NCBI GenBank assembly: GCA_950022295.1
Contig: OX465598.1
Coordinates: 61,364,001 to 61,428,000 of the forward strand
DNA: 64,000 nucleotides
Source: Bromus sterilis
Lineage: Eukaryota; Streptophyta; Magnoliopsida; Poales; Poaceae
Reading direction: 5' to 3'
In this document: positions 12,456 through 24,141 of the stretch, piece by piece
Layout: each line of letters begins with the position of its first letter
Numbering within the stretch: the first letter of the stretch is position 1
Program-made: the position numbers and the translations under genes
The notes under the pieces: model-generated
Databases searched by the model: none
What the model was told of the DNA's origin: nothing
Seen by the model: only the letters and a program-made list of their open reading frames with translations

Positions 12456-13037
12456 AACGAATTTAGGTTTTTTCTTTTTGCTTTTGTTGTGTATTGATGA
12501 TTGTTACTAATGTAGCAACATCATTGTATCTTTATTTTTCAGCTTTGTGCCAAGTTATAGCCTCTTACGGGAAGGGAAGTAAAAGTTGTGACATGCTGTC
12601 CAGAAAACAGATTCTGTCCGCGTGACCAGAAAAATTCCAGAAAAATCCCAGTACATCTTTATGAGCTGAAATTGTTACACAGTATGATCTATACAATTAC
12701 GAAACTTCCTTATGTTCTGAGTTTTTTGATTTGAGTTGTAGAAGTGCCCCTAAAAAATTATTTTCTATATGTTGTTCTGTTTTTCACAGATTCTGCCACG
12801 TTTTGTCTCTCCTAACTTTTGCAAACCTTAATCTTGCTTTTTCTTTGCAAAAACTTTTTGGCACTCTTGAGAAACAGTAGCTCTTCAAGAATATCTTTAT
12901 ATCCAGTGGGGAGAAATTATTTATTAAGGGTACTAACCTCTCTAATAACGTTATGATGAGTTATGTATGAAGGGAGTTTTCAAGTGTGCGATGGAAGATG
13001 ATGAAAGAAGATCCAGGAGTGTCAAGCGCTCAAGCTT

Positions 13038-13116
13038 GGGGATGCCCCCATGCATCCCCAATAAATATTCAAGGGGACTCAAGCATCTAAGCTTGGGGAT
13101 TCCCCCGTGCATCCCC
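13038..13116 (+). repeat. Paired inverted repeats GGGGATG...CATCCCC (A2 copy)
   Basis: There are two hairpin-forming units, 13038-13059 and 13095-13116, each preceded by AAGCTT and able to pair G-rich with C-rich arms. The left arm AAGCTTGGGGATG repeats the start of the polypurine tract before the 3' LTR. A3 has the same pair at 24788-24809 and 24845-24866. Confidence 0.6.
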
Positions 13117-15200
13117 TTCTCCATCAACAATCATCAGTTCGTCCTTCGTCTCATTATATTTTTATCACTTCATGCGTTATGCGCTATGCTTGGAGCGTCT
13201 CGCTCTTAGGTTTTGTTTTTAGTTTTCTTTAGCTTTGATTTCTGTTCATAACAAGTTAGATCCTGTCATACTTTGTGTGGGAGAGAAAGACGCTACACTT
13301 TCAAAATTTAGAACTCGTCAAAGGATTTTTCCTGCTTATCTTTTGCTGTTGTGTGTTCTTTATCTTTTCATAGCTATGTTTAGTCTTAGTCTTACTTTGT
13401 ATTTAGCAAGAGCCTTGGCTTTTGTTTAGTTTGTTGCTGGAACTATTTTTAGTTTTCATGTTTATGTTGTTAAAGAGAGTTGGTTGTTGCACTGAGTTGT
13501 GTCTTGTTTTGAAAGTAGGTGATTCAGGTTGCTATTTAATTTTAGTAGTAACTTGCAATAGTTTTGAGGTATTGATGTGAGTAATGTTTGAACTTTTGGT
13601 GCCAAGAGCTCTAGCCTATTAGTTTGTATTTTGGGCAATCCGTGTGTATTTTCAAAACCTAAAAAACTAGTTGAGAACTCTAGCTACTAGATGGATCACT
13701 AATCTTTGGAGGGATTGAATATCAGAGAACACTCACGTACCATGAGTCGAGGATGCGCAAGGATAACCAAACCCCCATACACTCCTCCTCGGGGTACTTG
13801 TCTCTTTGTGAACCTCCTTATTAGATTGAGAGTTACCGATAATAAGTGCATGATTTTTTCGGACTAATGTAAGTATTGAAAGTTGACACTTCCACCTTCC
13901 CATATTTTGCTAGCCTCTTCCGTGCCGTGCATTGCCTTCTTCTCACTCCGAGAGTTGGTGTCCACCTTCGCCGATACATCCAAACCCTTGGCATGATACG
14001 CTCTGTCATCATAAGCCTCCTTTTATCTTTCCTCAAAACCAGCCACCATACCTACCTATCAAGGCATTTCCATAGCCTTTCTGAGTTATATTGCCATGCA
14101 ACATCCACCTCTTCATGACTTGATCTTCATGTCATACATGTTCCTGCTACACTGGCAGTGACACACATTGCATACATCATGATAGTTACATCTTCTTTAT
14201 GATTTTGAGTACCTTGTAAAGTGTGAAAGATCTCCTTTACCTTCTTGTAAATTAGAATGTTGCCCTTAAGTGAGGAAAAGATCCCAAAGTGGACACAATA
14301 AAAGATCCCAAAGAGGACAAATGAGAGTTAAATAGAAAGAGCCATTGAGGCCACAAAAAAATACAAAAAAATACAAAAAAGAGAAAAAGAAATAAAAAGA
14401 GAGAAAGGGGCAACACTACTATCCTTTTGAGAGATCCACACTAGTACTCCCTTTATATCCTTGTACTCCATAGAGATGATCATTATGCATATAGCTATGT
14501 GGGGACCTTCACACTATAGAACTTGGCTTGCATATTCCAAGGATGAGCCTCCTCAAACGATCTCTAGGTCTTCATGAGTGAGCAAGTTAGATGCACCCCC
14601 ACTAGTTCCATTGGAGAGCTTCTTAGCTCGTATGTGCATCCGTTGCATGGCAATCCCTACTCCTCACATCATATCTATCATTTGGCATCTCTTGCCTATG
14701 ATTTTCCTCATTGATGTGAGCCTTTCTCATCCTTTTTGTCTTCCTCCTCCGTACTTCTCTCTTTTCCTTCCTAAGTGTCAACTCTCGCGCTTACGCTCAT
14801 CCATTGCATGAGTGCTCAAAATATCGAAAAGGAGTGGATCAAATTGACTTGTACCTGGCTAGTGGTCTGGGGACGAGTCAAGATAAGATTCCAAAGAGGA
14901 CCAAGTGTGAAACTTTAGTAGATTGAGTTCTCAACACAAAAATACCTTTTGTTTTCTCGTATTCCCTATCCCCCTTCTTGCACGCAAACACCATTTGGAG
15001 ACATTCGAGTCATGGACAACGAGAGCTCTTGCACCTAATGTTCTTTTGTTATTTGTTTCAATGCTAATATAGACTCTTGCATGTTATGACTTGAATTGAA
15101 TCTCTAACCTTGATTGCTTTACTTTTCAAAGTTCTTATATGGTTGCTAGCATGTCACCACAGATATTATGCTGTTATCATTTACCTACTCGAGGACGAGC

Positions 15201-15221
15201 AGGAATTAAGTTTGGGGATGT
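15201..15221 (+). other. Polypurine tract of A2
   Basis: A purine-rich stretch ending TTTGGGGATGT lies directly before the 3' LTR. The corresponding tract in A3 and A4 reads AAGCTTGGGGATGT. Confidence 0.65.
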
Positions 15222-16841
15222 TGACACGTCCAAAACATATTTATAATTTATGCTTGCTCCATGCATGTTTTGTGTGATATTGTTATGATCTAGATACACT
15301 TTCATACACTTTTGATCATATTTGGACTAACCTATTAACTCAGTGCACCCCAGTGCCAGTTCCTGTTTTCTGCTATTTGTCTATTTCAGTTTTCCCCCAT
15401 ATAAAAAGTGCCAGAAAATTCCGGGAAAAATACAGGAAAAATCAGCGTAAAGGAAGCTTCGCGAAGAGCCCGAGTGGGGCCAGAGGGGAGCCAGGGGGGC
15501 CCAGGCGGCCACCCGGCGCGGCCCCACCCCTGGCCGCGCCAGGTGGGCGCCTGGGGCCCCTGGTCCACCTCTGGCTGCCCCCTTCGCCTATTTATTCTCC
15601 GTCACGGGGAAACTCCAGAGACAGAACCCTATTTCGCAAACTCGCCTATGTTCCGCCGCCGCCGCGCTTCCGAGATTGGGAGCACCAGAAGACCTCTTCC
15701 CGGCACCCTGCCGGAGGGAGGGCCGACCTCCGGGAGTCTCCTCTCCACCATGGATGCTCCCCGGATGTCTCGTGAGTATTTTTCCTTGGACCATGGGTCC
15801 GTGATCAGTAGCTATGTGATGTTCTCCTCCCCTCTTTGTTCTTCATGGTTTAGACCTGGTGAGCTGCCCTACATGATCGAGGCACTTTTGTAATATTTCT
15901 GCTATTGCTATGCTGAGTTTGATGGGATCTGATGGATTATGAGTATGTTCAGATTGTGATAGAGTAATATATTTGGTTTCTATCTTTTATATTTTTGTTC
16001 CTAAGTAATTCTTGCATGTTCTCCGTTGCTGTTTATTGCTTTGGCCAAGTAGTAGGTAGTGACTCCAAGAGGGAACGTTATGATCGATTGTGGGTTCATG
16101 CCCCCCGATGACACGCTTGAGTGACAGAAACATGAGTCTAGGGGATGTGTTGTTGCCACAAGGGGGAAAACAACGGTGCTTGTAACCGCGGTTGCAAGGA
16201 TTGCTTACTTTACGCAAAGTACTTTTTAATGCAGTTGTCTGTTGCTTTGGGTTTACACTTTGGGTGGGGCTCGCAACTTAATACCAGCGAGATGTTCTGG
16301 ATAGATATCTCAAGGTGGATGATTAGTAGTAGATGCAGTTGGATTATGGTCTACTTATTTTGGCGTACTGCCCGTGCTTTTGAGCCTCTTCCTTACTTTT
16401 GCAGCATAGTTAGCATTGCGGTGCATTCATAATCCTGTCAATTGCCCTTCTGTAATTTGTTTACCTCGCATAGCAGTTTTATCGTCTTTTGGGAGAGAGA
16501 CATCACTAGTGAACATCACGTATCCCGGTCCATATCCTTGTTAATGTTTCCACACTATCTTTACTTTCCTGCTTTTACTTTCAATTGCTATCATTATCCT
16601 TTGTGTTTTACCCTTTGTGAACAACAAGACAGGAGAGATTGACAACCTCTCAGAACTTCGTTGGGAACAAAGTTATCTGTGTCTGTGTGCAGGTCCACGT
16701 CAGTTGTGCCGCTGACACCTACTTATCATCTCTGGAGTCCTACTGGAGACAAACCTTGGTATCTTCACCGAGGGAAACTTGCTGCTGCGCTACATCTCAA
16801 CCTTCCACTTGGGGTAACCGACGAAGGGCGAGAAGCCATCA
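15222..16841 (+). repeat. A2 3' LTR
   Basis: A 1620-bp LTR starting TGACACGTCC (the family start with one change) and ending GAAGCCATCA. It is followed directly by the second target duplication and the remaining 58 bp of A1, which is why the last 50 or so LTR bases seem to occur twice in a row (16800-16899). Confidence 0.9.
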
Positions 16842-16899
16842 CTGCACTGCATCTCAAACCTTCCACTTGGGGTAACCAACGAGGGGCGAGAAGCCATCA

Positions 16900-17562
16900 A
16901 TCACGAACATTAAATTCACGTTTCAGAATTCTTTTATCGTGCCACTTCTTTACCTTTTCCTTGAACATTTTAGCGCTCTCGTAAGATTCACTCATCCACT
17001 CATCTAGAGAAGTCAAGTTCATGAGACGCTTTTCACCAGCTAAATTGGTGTCAGCATTTAGCTCTCTGACAGCCCATAAAGCCTTGTGCTCTAACTCTAA
17101 TGGTAAATGGCAAGCCTTGCCATAGACCATTTTATACGGAGACATGCCCATGGGGTTTTTGTAAGCAGTTCTATACGCCCACAAAGCATCTCCTAACTTC
17201 TTTGACCAGTCCTTTCTAGAACTGTTTACTGTCTTTTTTAAGATCAACTTGATCTCCCTATTGGTGAGCTCAACTTGCCCACTAGTTTGAGGGTGGTACA
17301 GTGATGCAATCCTATGATTGACATCGTACTTGGCTAGAGCTTTCCTAAAAGCTCCATGCGTGAAGTGTGACCCTCCATCTGTCATGAGGTACCTTGGTAC
17401 TCCAAACCTAGGAAAAATTACATCCTTGAGCATTTTCAAAGATGTCTTGTGATCAGCACTTTCAGTGGGGATTGCTTCAACCCACTTGGTTACATAATCA
17501 ACAGCAACTAAGATGTGTGTGTAATTGTGTGAAGGAGGAAAAGGACCCATAAAATCAAAACC
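16900..17562 (-). pseudogene. Element C integrase core (broken)
   Basis: The frame encodes a Gypsy integrase catalytic core. It starts just after the first catalytic Asp region, with GPFPPSHNYTHILVAVDY. It then shows LMTDGGSHF (second Asp), HPQTSGQVELTNREI (Glu), and ALWAYRTAYKNPMGMSPY followed by MVYGKACHLP. An in-frame stop at 17563-17565 separates it from the upstream part, and solo LTR A1 cuts it at 16900. The missing C-terminal end is at 4577-4846. In life the enzyme inserts element cDNA into chromosomes. Confidence 0.9.
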
Positions 17563-17565
17563 CTA

Positions 17566-19660
17566 GCAATCGAAAGGTTCGATCACTAGTGAGTAATTCA
17601 TAGGCATCTCATTTCTCTTGTTAATGTTACCAACTCTCTGACACTTATCACAAGATAGAACGTACCTTCGGGCGTCCTTAAAAAGAGTAGGCCAATAAAA
17701 ACCTGATTGTAAAACTTTATGTGCGGTCCTTTCACCGGCATGATGTCCTCCATAGGGACTATCGTGACATTGTCGAAGAACGTACTGCTGCTCGTGCTCC
17801 GGTATACATCTTCTCATGATCCCATCTGGACCCTCTTTGAAAAGATGTGGATCATCCCAAAAGTAGTGCCTCAAATCCGTGAAGAATTTCTTCCTCTGCT
17901 GAAATGTAAAACCTAGAGTGAAAAACTTTGCAACGATAAAATTAGCATAATCTGCAAACCAAGGGTCGGAATGAGATTGTACTTTTACAACAGCAAGCTG
18001 TTCATCTGGGAAACTGTCGTTGACTGGAATAGGATCGTGCGGGATATCTTCCATCCTTGAAAGATTATCCGCCACAGGATTGTCTTCTCCTTTTCTATCG
18101 ACAATCTGCAAATCAAATTCTTGAAGAAGGAGTACCCATCTAATGAGTCTTGGTTTGGCGTCCTTTTTCTGCATAAGATACTTAATGGCAGCATGGTCAG
18201 TATGAATAATAACTTTAGAATCAACAATATACAGTCTAAACTTATCACAAGAAAACACCACTGCCAAGAATTCCTTCTCGGTAGTAGCATAATTCTTTTG
18301 AGAACTATCAAGTGTCTTGCTGGCATAGTGGATGACATTCAGCTTCTTTTCAACCCTTTGTCCTAAAACATCTCCAACAGCAAAATCACTAGCATCACAC
18401 ATAATTTCAAAGGGAAAATTCCAGTCAGGTGGTTGTACTATAGGAGCGGTTATCAAGGCTTTCTTAAGAACTTCAAAATATTCCTTACAATCTTCATCAA
18501 ATACAAAAGGAGAATCCTTCTGGAGAAGATTGGTAAGGGGTCTCGAGGTCTTAGAAAAGTCCTTGATAAATCTTCTATAGAAACCAGCATGACCTAGAAA
18601 ACTACGAATACCTTTGATGTCCCTTGGATAGGGCATCCTTTCAATAGCTTCAATTTTTGCCTTGTCCACTTCAATTCCACTTTCGGATATCTTGTGTCCA
18701 AGAACTATCCCTTCGTTAACCATGAAATGGCACTTCTCCCAATTGAGCACCAAATTCGTTTCTTCACATCTCTGCAAAACTTTATTAAGATTGTGGAGAA
18801 AGTGGTCAAAGGAGTTTCCATAGACGGAAAAGTCGTCCATGAAAACTTCTACAATCTCCTCACAGAAACCATGAAATATTGCAGACATACACCTCTGAAA
18901 AGTAGCATGTGTATTACATAAACCAAAAGGCATACGCCTATAAGCATAAGTACCGTAAGGACACGTAAAGGAGGTCTTCTCTTGATCCACGGTGTTAACA
19001 TGAATCTGGGAGAAGCCAGAATACCCATCAAGATAGCAGAAGTGCGTGTTTTTAGACAGCCGCTCGAGCATCTGATCAATAAAGGGCAGAGGATAGTGGT
19101 CCTTCCTGGTGTTCTTGTTCAACTTCCTGAAATCAATACACATTCTATATCCAATAATAGTCCTCTGAGGTATTAGTTCATTTTTATCATTAGGAACAAC
19201 AGTTATACATCGTTTCTTAGGAACACAATGAACAGGACTTACCCACTTACTATCAGCTATAGGATAGATGATACCTGCGGCTAGAAGTTTGAGAACCTCC
19301 GTCCTAACCATGTCCTTCATCTTTGGGTTCAACCGTCGTTGATGATCAACAACTGGTTTAGCATCGGGCTCGAGATTGATAGTATGTTGGCAAATGGATG
19401 GACTAATACCCTTGAGATCATCAAGAGTATAGCCAATAGCACCTCAGTGTCTGCGGAGTGTCTCCAATAATCGCTCTTCTTCATACCCTGAAAGGTTAGA
19501 ATTGATAATAACAGGATATACTTTCTTTTCATCTAAATAAGCATACTTGAGTGTATCGGGTAGTGGTTTTAGATCAAACACCGGGTCTTCTTTTGGTTGC
19601 GAGAGGATTCCTAAAGGTTCAACCGGGAGGTTGTGCTTTAGGATAGGAGTTTGTCTTAAA
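17566..19660 (-). pseudogene. Element C reverse transcriptase, RNase H and integrase zinc-binding region (broken)
   Basis: The main open part (19332-17566) carries the RT motifs YRMCIDFRKLNKNTRKDHYP, FCYLDGYSGFSQI, MPFGLCNTHATFQRCM and FMDDFSVYG (the catalytic YxDD equivalent). RNase H follows with FEIMCDASDFAVG and IHTDHAAIKYL. The integrase HHCC region lies at the end (HDSPYGGHHAGER ... CDKCQRVG). The frame continues upstream to about 19660 with a stop at 19444-19446, and ends at the stop 17563-17565. The FMDDFSVYG form is typical of the Athila lineage. The RT domain itself is intact, but the polyprotein is not. Confidence 0.93.
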
Positions 19661-19934
19661 ATATGTCTTCTAGTTCATCCCTCTCCTGCATATGTATGTC
19701 ATTCTTGTGGTCTTCCATAAATTGCTGCAAAGTATCATTAGGAGGAATAGCAATAGAAGCAATTTATTCAATAATTTTGTCATTACTTGACAAGTCAGTA
19801 CCACGAGGCTTCTTAGAAAACTTAGAAAAATTAAATTCATACGGCTCACCGTTGAATTCAATAGAAACTTTACCTTTCTTGCAATCTATTATAGCTCCAC
19901 AGGTGCTGAGGAAGGGCCTACCAAAGATAATAGG

Positions 19935-20201
19935 TCAAAAACTATCTTGCACTGAACCAAGTACAAGAAAGTCAGTAGGATATTTTACCTTCCCGTAGAG
20001 CACTTCAACATCTCTCACAATCTCAACTGGAGAGATTGTTTGTCTATTTGCAAGATGAATCGTGACATCAATGTCCTGGATCTCACACGGCTGAATCTCG
20101 TGCATGATCTCTTGATAAAGTGTGAAGGGAATAGCGCTGACGCTAGATCCCAAATCACATAGCCCATAGTAATTATGATCTCCTATTTTGACAGATACCA
20201 C
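19935..20201 (-). pseudogene. Element C aspartic protease (broken)
   Basis: The frame contains the retropepsin-like motif YGLCDLGSSVSAIPFTLYQEI, with catalytic Asp in D-L-G-S, followed by the flap-like region and VKYPTDFLVLG. It ends in a premature stop at 19935, before the usual ILGRPFL-type motif, which can be read beyond the stop. In life the protease cleaves the Gag-Pol polyprotein. It lies between gag and RT, as expected for Athila elements. Confidence 0.8.
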
Positions 20202-20426
20202 TGGTGTACCTGAAATTGGGCCTGTGTTCTTGGCTGTGACAATGTTAGTGGAAATAGCACAAAAACTAATAGTGGATTATTTAATATCAATGGTTACGAG
20301 ATCCTTGACCATTGCAACTTGAGGCTTGACCTTGATCATGTCCTCAGGTTCGTCAGTGGTCCTTCCGTTTTTGTTTAGAATACCTGTAAAAAAAGAGTGC
20401 TCCTTTATCCTTGAGGGATAAGGAGG

Positions 20427-21325
20427 CTATTCATACACAACTGCAGGTAAAACAGGATCAGTAACATTAATCTCAATAGGTGACTCCTTGAAAGGTTTAT
20501 GATGTTGACTCTCCTTCTTCTTAGAAGAATCAATATGAGAAGAAAAGTCCTTGCAAAAGTCAACCATTAGCTGGGAATCAAGACCAGTTTTAGAGCAAAA
20601 GGTATTAAAGTAATCAGTCTTCACATAACTCTCAATGTAATCATGCTCATAGTTTATAGCGCATTCAATACCTTTATCAATTTCCCAGTCTTCAGTGTTC
20701 TTCTGGATCCTTTCCATAAGATCCCATTTTTCTTCCATACTTCTGGTCTGGAATACCCTGCTAGAGGAGGCATCCAACATCTCCCTTTCCTGACGAGAAA
20801 GCCTGGCATAAACATTTGTAAGTATAATTTCCTTGGGGAGCTCATGGTTTGGGCATTTGAGCATCAGGGACTTCAGTCTCCCCCAAGCTTGAGCGATGCT
20901 CTCTCCGTCGCGAGATCAAAAGTTGTAGATGTAGTTCCTGTCTTGGTGAATTTCATGAAGAGGATAAAACTTTGCATAAAAGAGAGACATAAGCTCTGGC
21001 CATTCAAGTAGATCAGAGTTATCGAGTAGCTTATACCAATCTGAATCTTTATCTTTGAGTGATATGGAGAATAGTTTCTTCATGACGAACTCCATCGTTA
21101 CACCTGCAAGCTTAAATAAAGAACATAATTGTGATAAATCTAGCAGTGTTCTCCCGGATTTCCTTCTCCTGTATAACGATTAGACAAGACATGATCAATA
21201 ATACCATGTGGTATTTTATAGGACACAATTTCAGTAGGGGTAGGAGTGACCACCACAGTCGTGGGGCGGCTCCTCACCATCAACGAACCAACGGTAGCAG
21301 AGCCCATAAGGACTGAAAGCAACAA
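20427..21325 (-). pseudogene. Element C gag remnant
   Basis: The open part 20864-20427 contains LKCPNHELPKEIILTNVYARL and the following helical region known from Athila-type gag. Upstream pieces to about 21325 can be followed only with several stops and frame changes, for example near 21140, 21080 and 20920. The first Met cluster is near 21325. No zinc knuckle is visible. Gag would form the virus-like particle in the cytoplasm. Confidence 0.7.
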
Positions 21326-21374
21326 TAGAAAATAAAGGTTTCCTTACCGGCTTCACTTACCAATAGCGCTACAC

Positions 21375-21392
21375 TCCCAGGCAACGGCGCCA
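21375..21392 (-). other. Primer-binding site of element C, tRNA-Asp type
   Basis: The minus strand reads TGGCGCCGTTGCCTGGGA, matching the tRNA-Asp 3' end with one mismatch, 11 bases inside the 5' LTR boundary at 21404. Confidence 0.85.
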
Positions 21393-21586
21393 GAAAAGCT
21401 CGTTGATGGCGGAGAAGTTAATAGGTTTATTTGGGTTGCCTCCCCCGTTAACCGCGCCAATAAACGATTCTTGATAACCCACAAGTCTAGGGGATCAATT
21501 GTAGCTTTTCGATAAATAAGGATGTCGATCCCACGAGGAGAAGAAGGTGTTGATAAGTGACACTGGATAAGGAAAGGCTGCACACA

Positions 21587-23210
21587 TGATACGTCCAAAA
21601 CGTATCTATAATTTCTGCTTGCTCCATGCATGTTTTGTGTGATATTGCTATGATCTAGATACACTTTCATACACTTTTGATCATATTTGGACTAACCTAT
21701 TAACTCAGTGCACCCCAGTGCCAGTTCCTGTTTTCTGCTGTTTTTCTATTTAAGTTTTCCCCCATATAAAAAGTGCCAGAAAAATTCTGGGACAAATACA
21801 GGAAAAATCAGCGTACAGGAAGCTTCGCGAAGAGCCCGAGTGGGGCCAGAGGGGAGCCAGGGGGGCCCAAGAGGCCACCCGGCGCAACCCCACCCCTGGC
21901 CGCGCCAGGGGGGCGCCTGGGCCCCCTGGTCCACCTCTGGCTGCCCCCCTTTGCCTATTTATTCTCCGTCACGGGGAAACTCTGAAGACAGAACCCTATT
22001 TCTCAAACTCGCCTCTCTTCCACCGCCGCCGCGCTTTCGAGATCGGGAGCACCAGAAGACCACTTCCCGGCACCCTGCCGGAGGGAGGGCCAACCTCCGG
22101 GAGTCTCCTCTCCACCATGGATGCTCCCCAGATGTCTCGTGAGTAGTTTTCCTTGGACCATGGGTCCGTGATCAGTAGCTATGTGATATTCTCCTCCCCT
22201 CTTTGTTCTTCATGGTTTAGACCTCGTGAGCTGCCCTACATGATCGAGGCACTTTTGTAATATTTCGGCTATTGCTATGCCGAGTTTGATGGGATCTGAT
22301 GGATTATGAGATTATGTTCAGATTGTGATAGAGTAATATATTTGGTTTTTATCTCTTATATTTTTTTTCCTATGTAATTCTTGCATGTTCTCCGTTGTTG
22401 TTTATTGCTTTGGCCAAGTAGTAGGTAGTGACTCCAAGAGGGAACGTTATGCTCGATTGTGGGTTCATGCCCCCCGATGACACGCTTGAGTTACAGAAAC
22501 ATGAGTCTAGGGGATGTGATGTTGCCACAAGGGGGAAAACAACGGTGCTTGTAACCGCGGTTGCAAGGATTGTTTACTTTACGCAAAGTTCTTTTTAATG
22601 CAGTTGTCTGTTGCTTTGGGTTTACACTTTGGGTGGGGCTCGCAACTTAATACCAGCGAGATGTTCTGGATAGATATCTCAAGGTGGATGATTAGTAGTA
22701 GACGCAGTTGGATTACGGTCTACTTATTTTGGCGTACTGCCCGTGCTTTTGAGCCTCTTCCTTACTTTTGCAGCATAGTTAGCATTGCGGTGCGTTCATA
22801 ATCCTGTCAATTGCCCTTCTGTAATTTGTTTACCTCGCATAGCAGTTTTGTCGTCTTTTGGGAGAGAGACATCACTAGTGAACATCACGTATCCCGGTCC
22901 ATATCCTTATTACTGTTTCCACACTATCTTTACTTTCCTGCTTTTACTTTCAATTGCTATCATTATCCTTTGTGTTTTACCCTTTGTGAACAACAAGACA
23001 GGAGAGATTGACAACCTCTCAGAACTTCGTTGGGAACAAAGTTATCTGTGTCTGTGTGCAGGTCCACGTCAGTTGTGCCGCTGACACCTACTTATCATCT
23101 CTGGAGTCCTACTGGAGACAAACCTTGGTATCTTCACCGAGGGAAACTTGCTGCTGCGCTACATCTCAACCTTCCACTTGGGGTAACCAACGAAGGGCGA
23201 GAAGCCATCA
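21587..23210 (+). repeat. A3 5' LTR
   Basis: Starts TGATACGTCC and ends GAAGCCATCA. The first 20 bases hold a perfect inverted repeat, GATACGT-CCAAA-ACGTATC (21588-21606). A TATTTATT box at 21956-21963 follows the GC-rich block and could be the core promoter; this is weak evidence. Confidence 0.92.
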
Positions 23211-23220
23211 AGCGAATTTC

Positions 23221-23238
23221 TGGCGCCGTTGCCGGGGA
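23221..23238 (+). other. A3 primer-binding site, tRNA-Asp
   Basis: An 18-base perfect complement to the tRNA-Asp 3' end (TGGCGCCGTTGCCGGGGA), 10 bases after the LTR, identical to A2. Confidence 0.92.
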
Positions 23239-23373
23239 CTCCGAGTGCTAAGATAGGGGAGTTGCACACTACCCTTTACCTTTGTTTTTTATTCTTGTTA
23301 GTTTACCTTTCAGTTTTTATCTTTGTGTCGTTTATCAAAATTTACAAAAAAATCTGCCACATTTTCTGCTACT

Positions 23374-24141
23374 ATGGGTTCCAGTGAAAACACCAAGTTG
23401 TGTGACTTCACTAGTCACAACCAAGACTTTATGTGCACTCCCATTGCCACACCTGCCACTTCAGCTACCTCTTATGAAATTAAACCTGCTTTGCTAAACC
23501 TTGTTATGAGAGATCAATTCTCTGGTGCTGGAGATGATGCTGCTTTACACTTGAATAATTTTGTTGAATTATGTGATATGCAAAAGTATAAAGAAGTAGA
23601 AGGTGATGTTGTTAAGCTCAAGCTCTTTCCTTTCTCTTTGAGGGGAGACGCTAAAATCTGGTTTCAATCTTTACCTAGGAAGCTAGATGATGGTTGGGAC
23701 CCTATGATCAAAATTAAATTAAATAACTTCTCTTGCTATGCTTTATGTGATGTTGGAGCTAGTACCTCCGTTATGCCCAAAAGAATATTTGATATGTTTG
23801 AATTGAAGCCCTTTGAGCCTTGTTCTTTTGGTGTTCGTCTTGTTGATTCTTCCATAAAGAAACCTTTGGGGAAGATCGACGATGTTCTTATCATTGTCAA
23901 TGACAACTATGTTCCCGTTGATTTTATTGTTATGGATATAGAGTGTGAACCTTTGTGTCCAATTATTTTGGGACGTCCTTTTCTTCGCACCGTTGGTGCG
24001 GTTATTGACATGAAAGAGGGGAATATAAAATTCCAATTCCCATTCAAAAAGGGGATGGAACACTTCTCTAGAAAGAAAATCAAGTTACCTTTTGAGTCCG
24101 TTACACGGGCTAGTTATTCTCTTTCTCTTGATAAAACTTGA
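23374..24141 (+). CDS. A3 short gag fused to aspartic protease
   Basis: An intact 255-residue frame starting MGSSENTKLCDFTSHN; the frame is open 17 codons further up, but this Met matches the gag start of element G (48420, minus strand). Residues 1-108 are the gag N-terminus, ending in GDAKIWFQSLPRKLDDGWD. At about residue 109 the sequence jumps to a retropepsin-like protease with CYALCDVGASTSVMPKRIF (catalytic Asp in D-V-G-A) and PIILGRPFLRTVGAVIDM. The rest of gag has been removed in frame, with no RT or integrase. Whether the product is active is unknown. It may make particles or process Gag, or interfere with an autonomous relative. Confidence 0.88.
   Translation: MGSSENTKLCDFTSHNQDFMCTPIATPATSATSYEIKPALLNLVMRDQFSGAGDDAALHLNNFVELCDMQKYKEVEGDVVKLKLFPFSLRGDAKIWFQSLPRKLDDGWDPMIKIKLNNFSCYALCDVGASTSVMPKRIFDMFELKPFEPCSFGVRLVDSSIKKPLGKIDDVLIIVNDNYVPVDFIVMDIECEPLCPIILGRPFLRTVGAVIDMKEGNIKFQFPFKKGMEHFSRKKIKLPFESVTRASYSLSLDKT

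Larger units (their letters stand above)
12389..15200 (+). other. A2 long non-coding 3' region
   Basis: About 2.8 kb shared in order with A3 (24142-26942) and, from about 13240 on, with A4 (44310-46287). It holds a conserved hairpin-like motif (12431-12455), two inverted repeats (13038-13059 and 13095-13116), an A-rich run (14352-14410) and no conserved ORF. Such long non-coding interiors are typical of large non-autonomous LTR elements. Confidence 0.7.
6435..16841 (+). mobile_element. A2: complete non-autonomous family-A LTR retrotransposon
   Basis: The 5' LTR is 6435-11059 (interrupted by LTR B), the primer-binding site 11070-11087, an ORF of unknown function 11255-12388, a long non-coding 3' region, a polypurine tract and a 3' LTR 15222-16841. 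Without LTR B and its duplication A2 is about 7.4 kb. The target duplication is TTGCA (6430-6434) and CTGCA (16842-16846), one mismatch. No protease, reverse transcriptase, RNase H or integrase is present, so mobility would depend on proteins from another element. Confidence 0.9.
4852..16899 (+). mobile_element. A1: solo family-A LTR in the pol gene of C, split by element A2
   Basis: Only LTR sequence belongs to A1: 4852-6434 and 16842-16899. It starts TGATACGTCC and ends GAAGCCATCA. No primer-binding site or internal region follows, and the C pol frame resumes directly on each side, so this is a solo LTR left by recombination. The flanking duplication is ATCAT/ATCAC with one mismatch. Its body is more diverged from the other family-A LTRs than they are from each other, which fits greater age. 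Complete element A2 entered about 60 bp before its 3' end. Confidence 0.88.

Noticed and set aside
16801..16899. Apparent tandem duplication of an LTR end
   Set aside because: The second copy is the remaining end of solo LTR A1, separated from its body by the insertion of A2.
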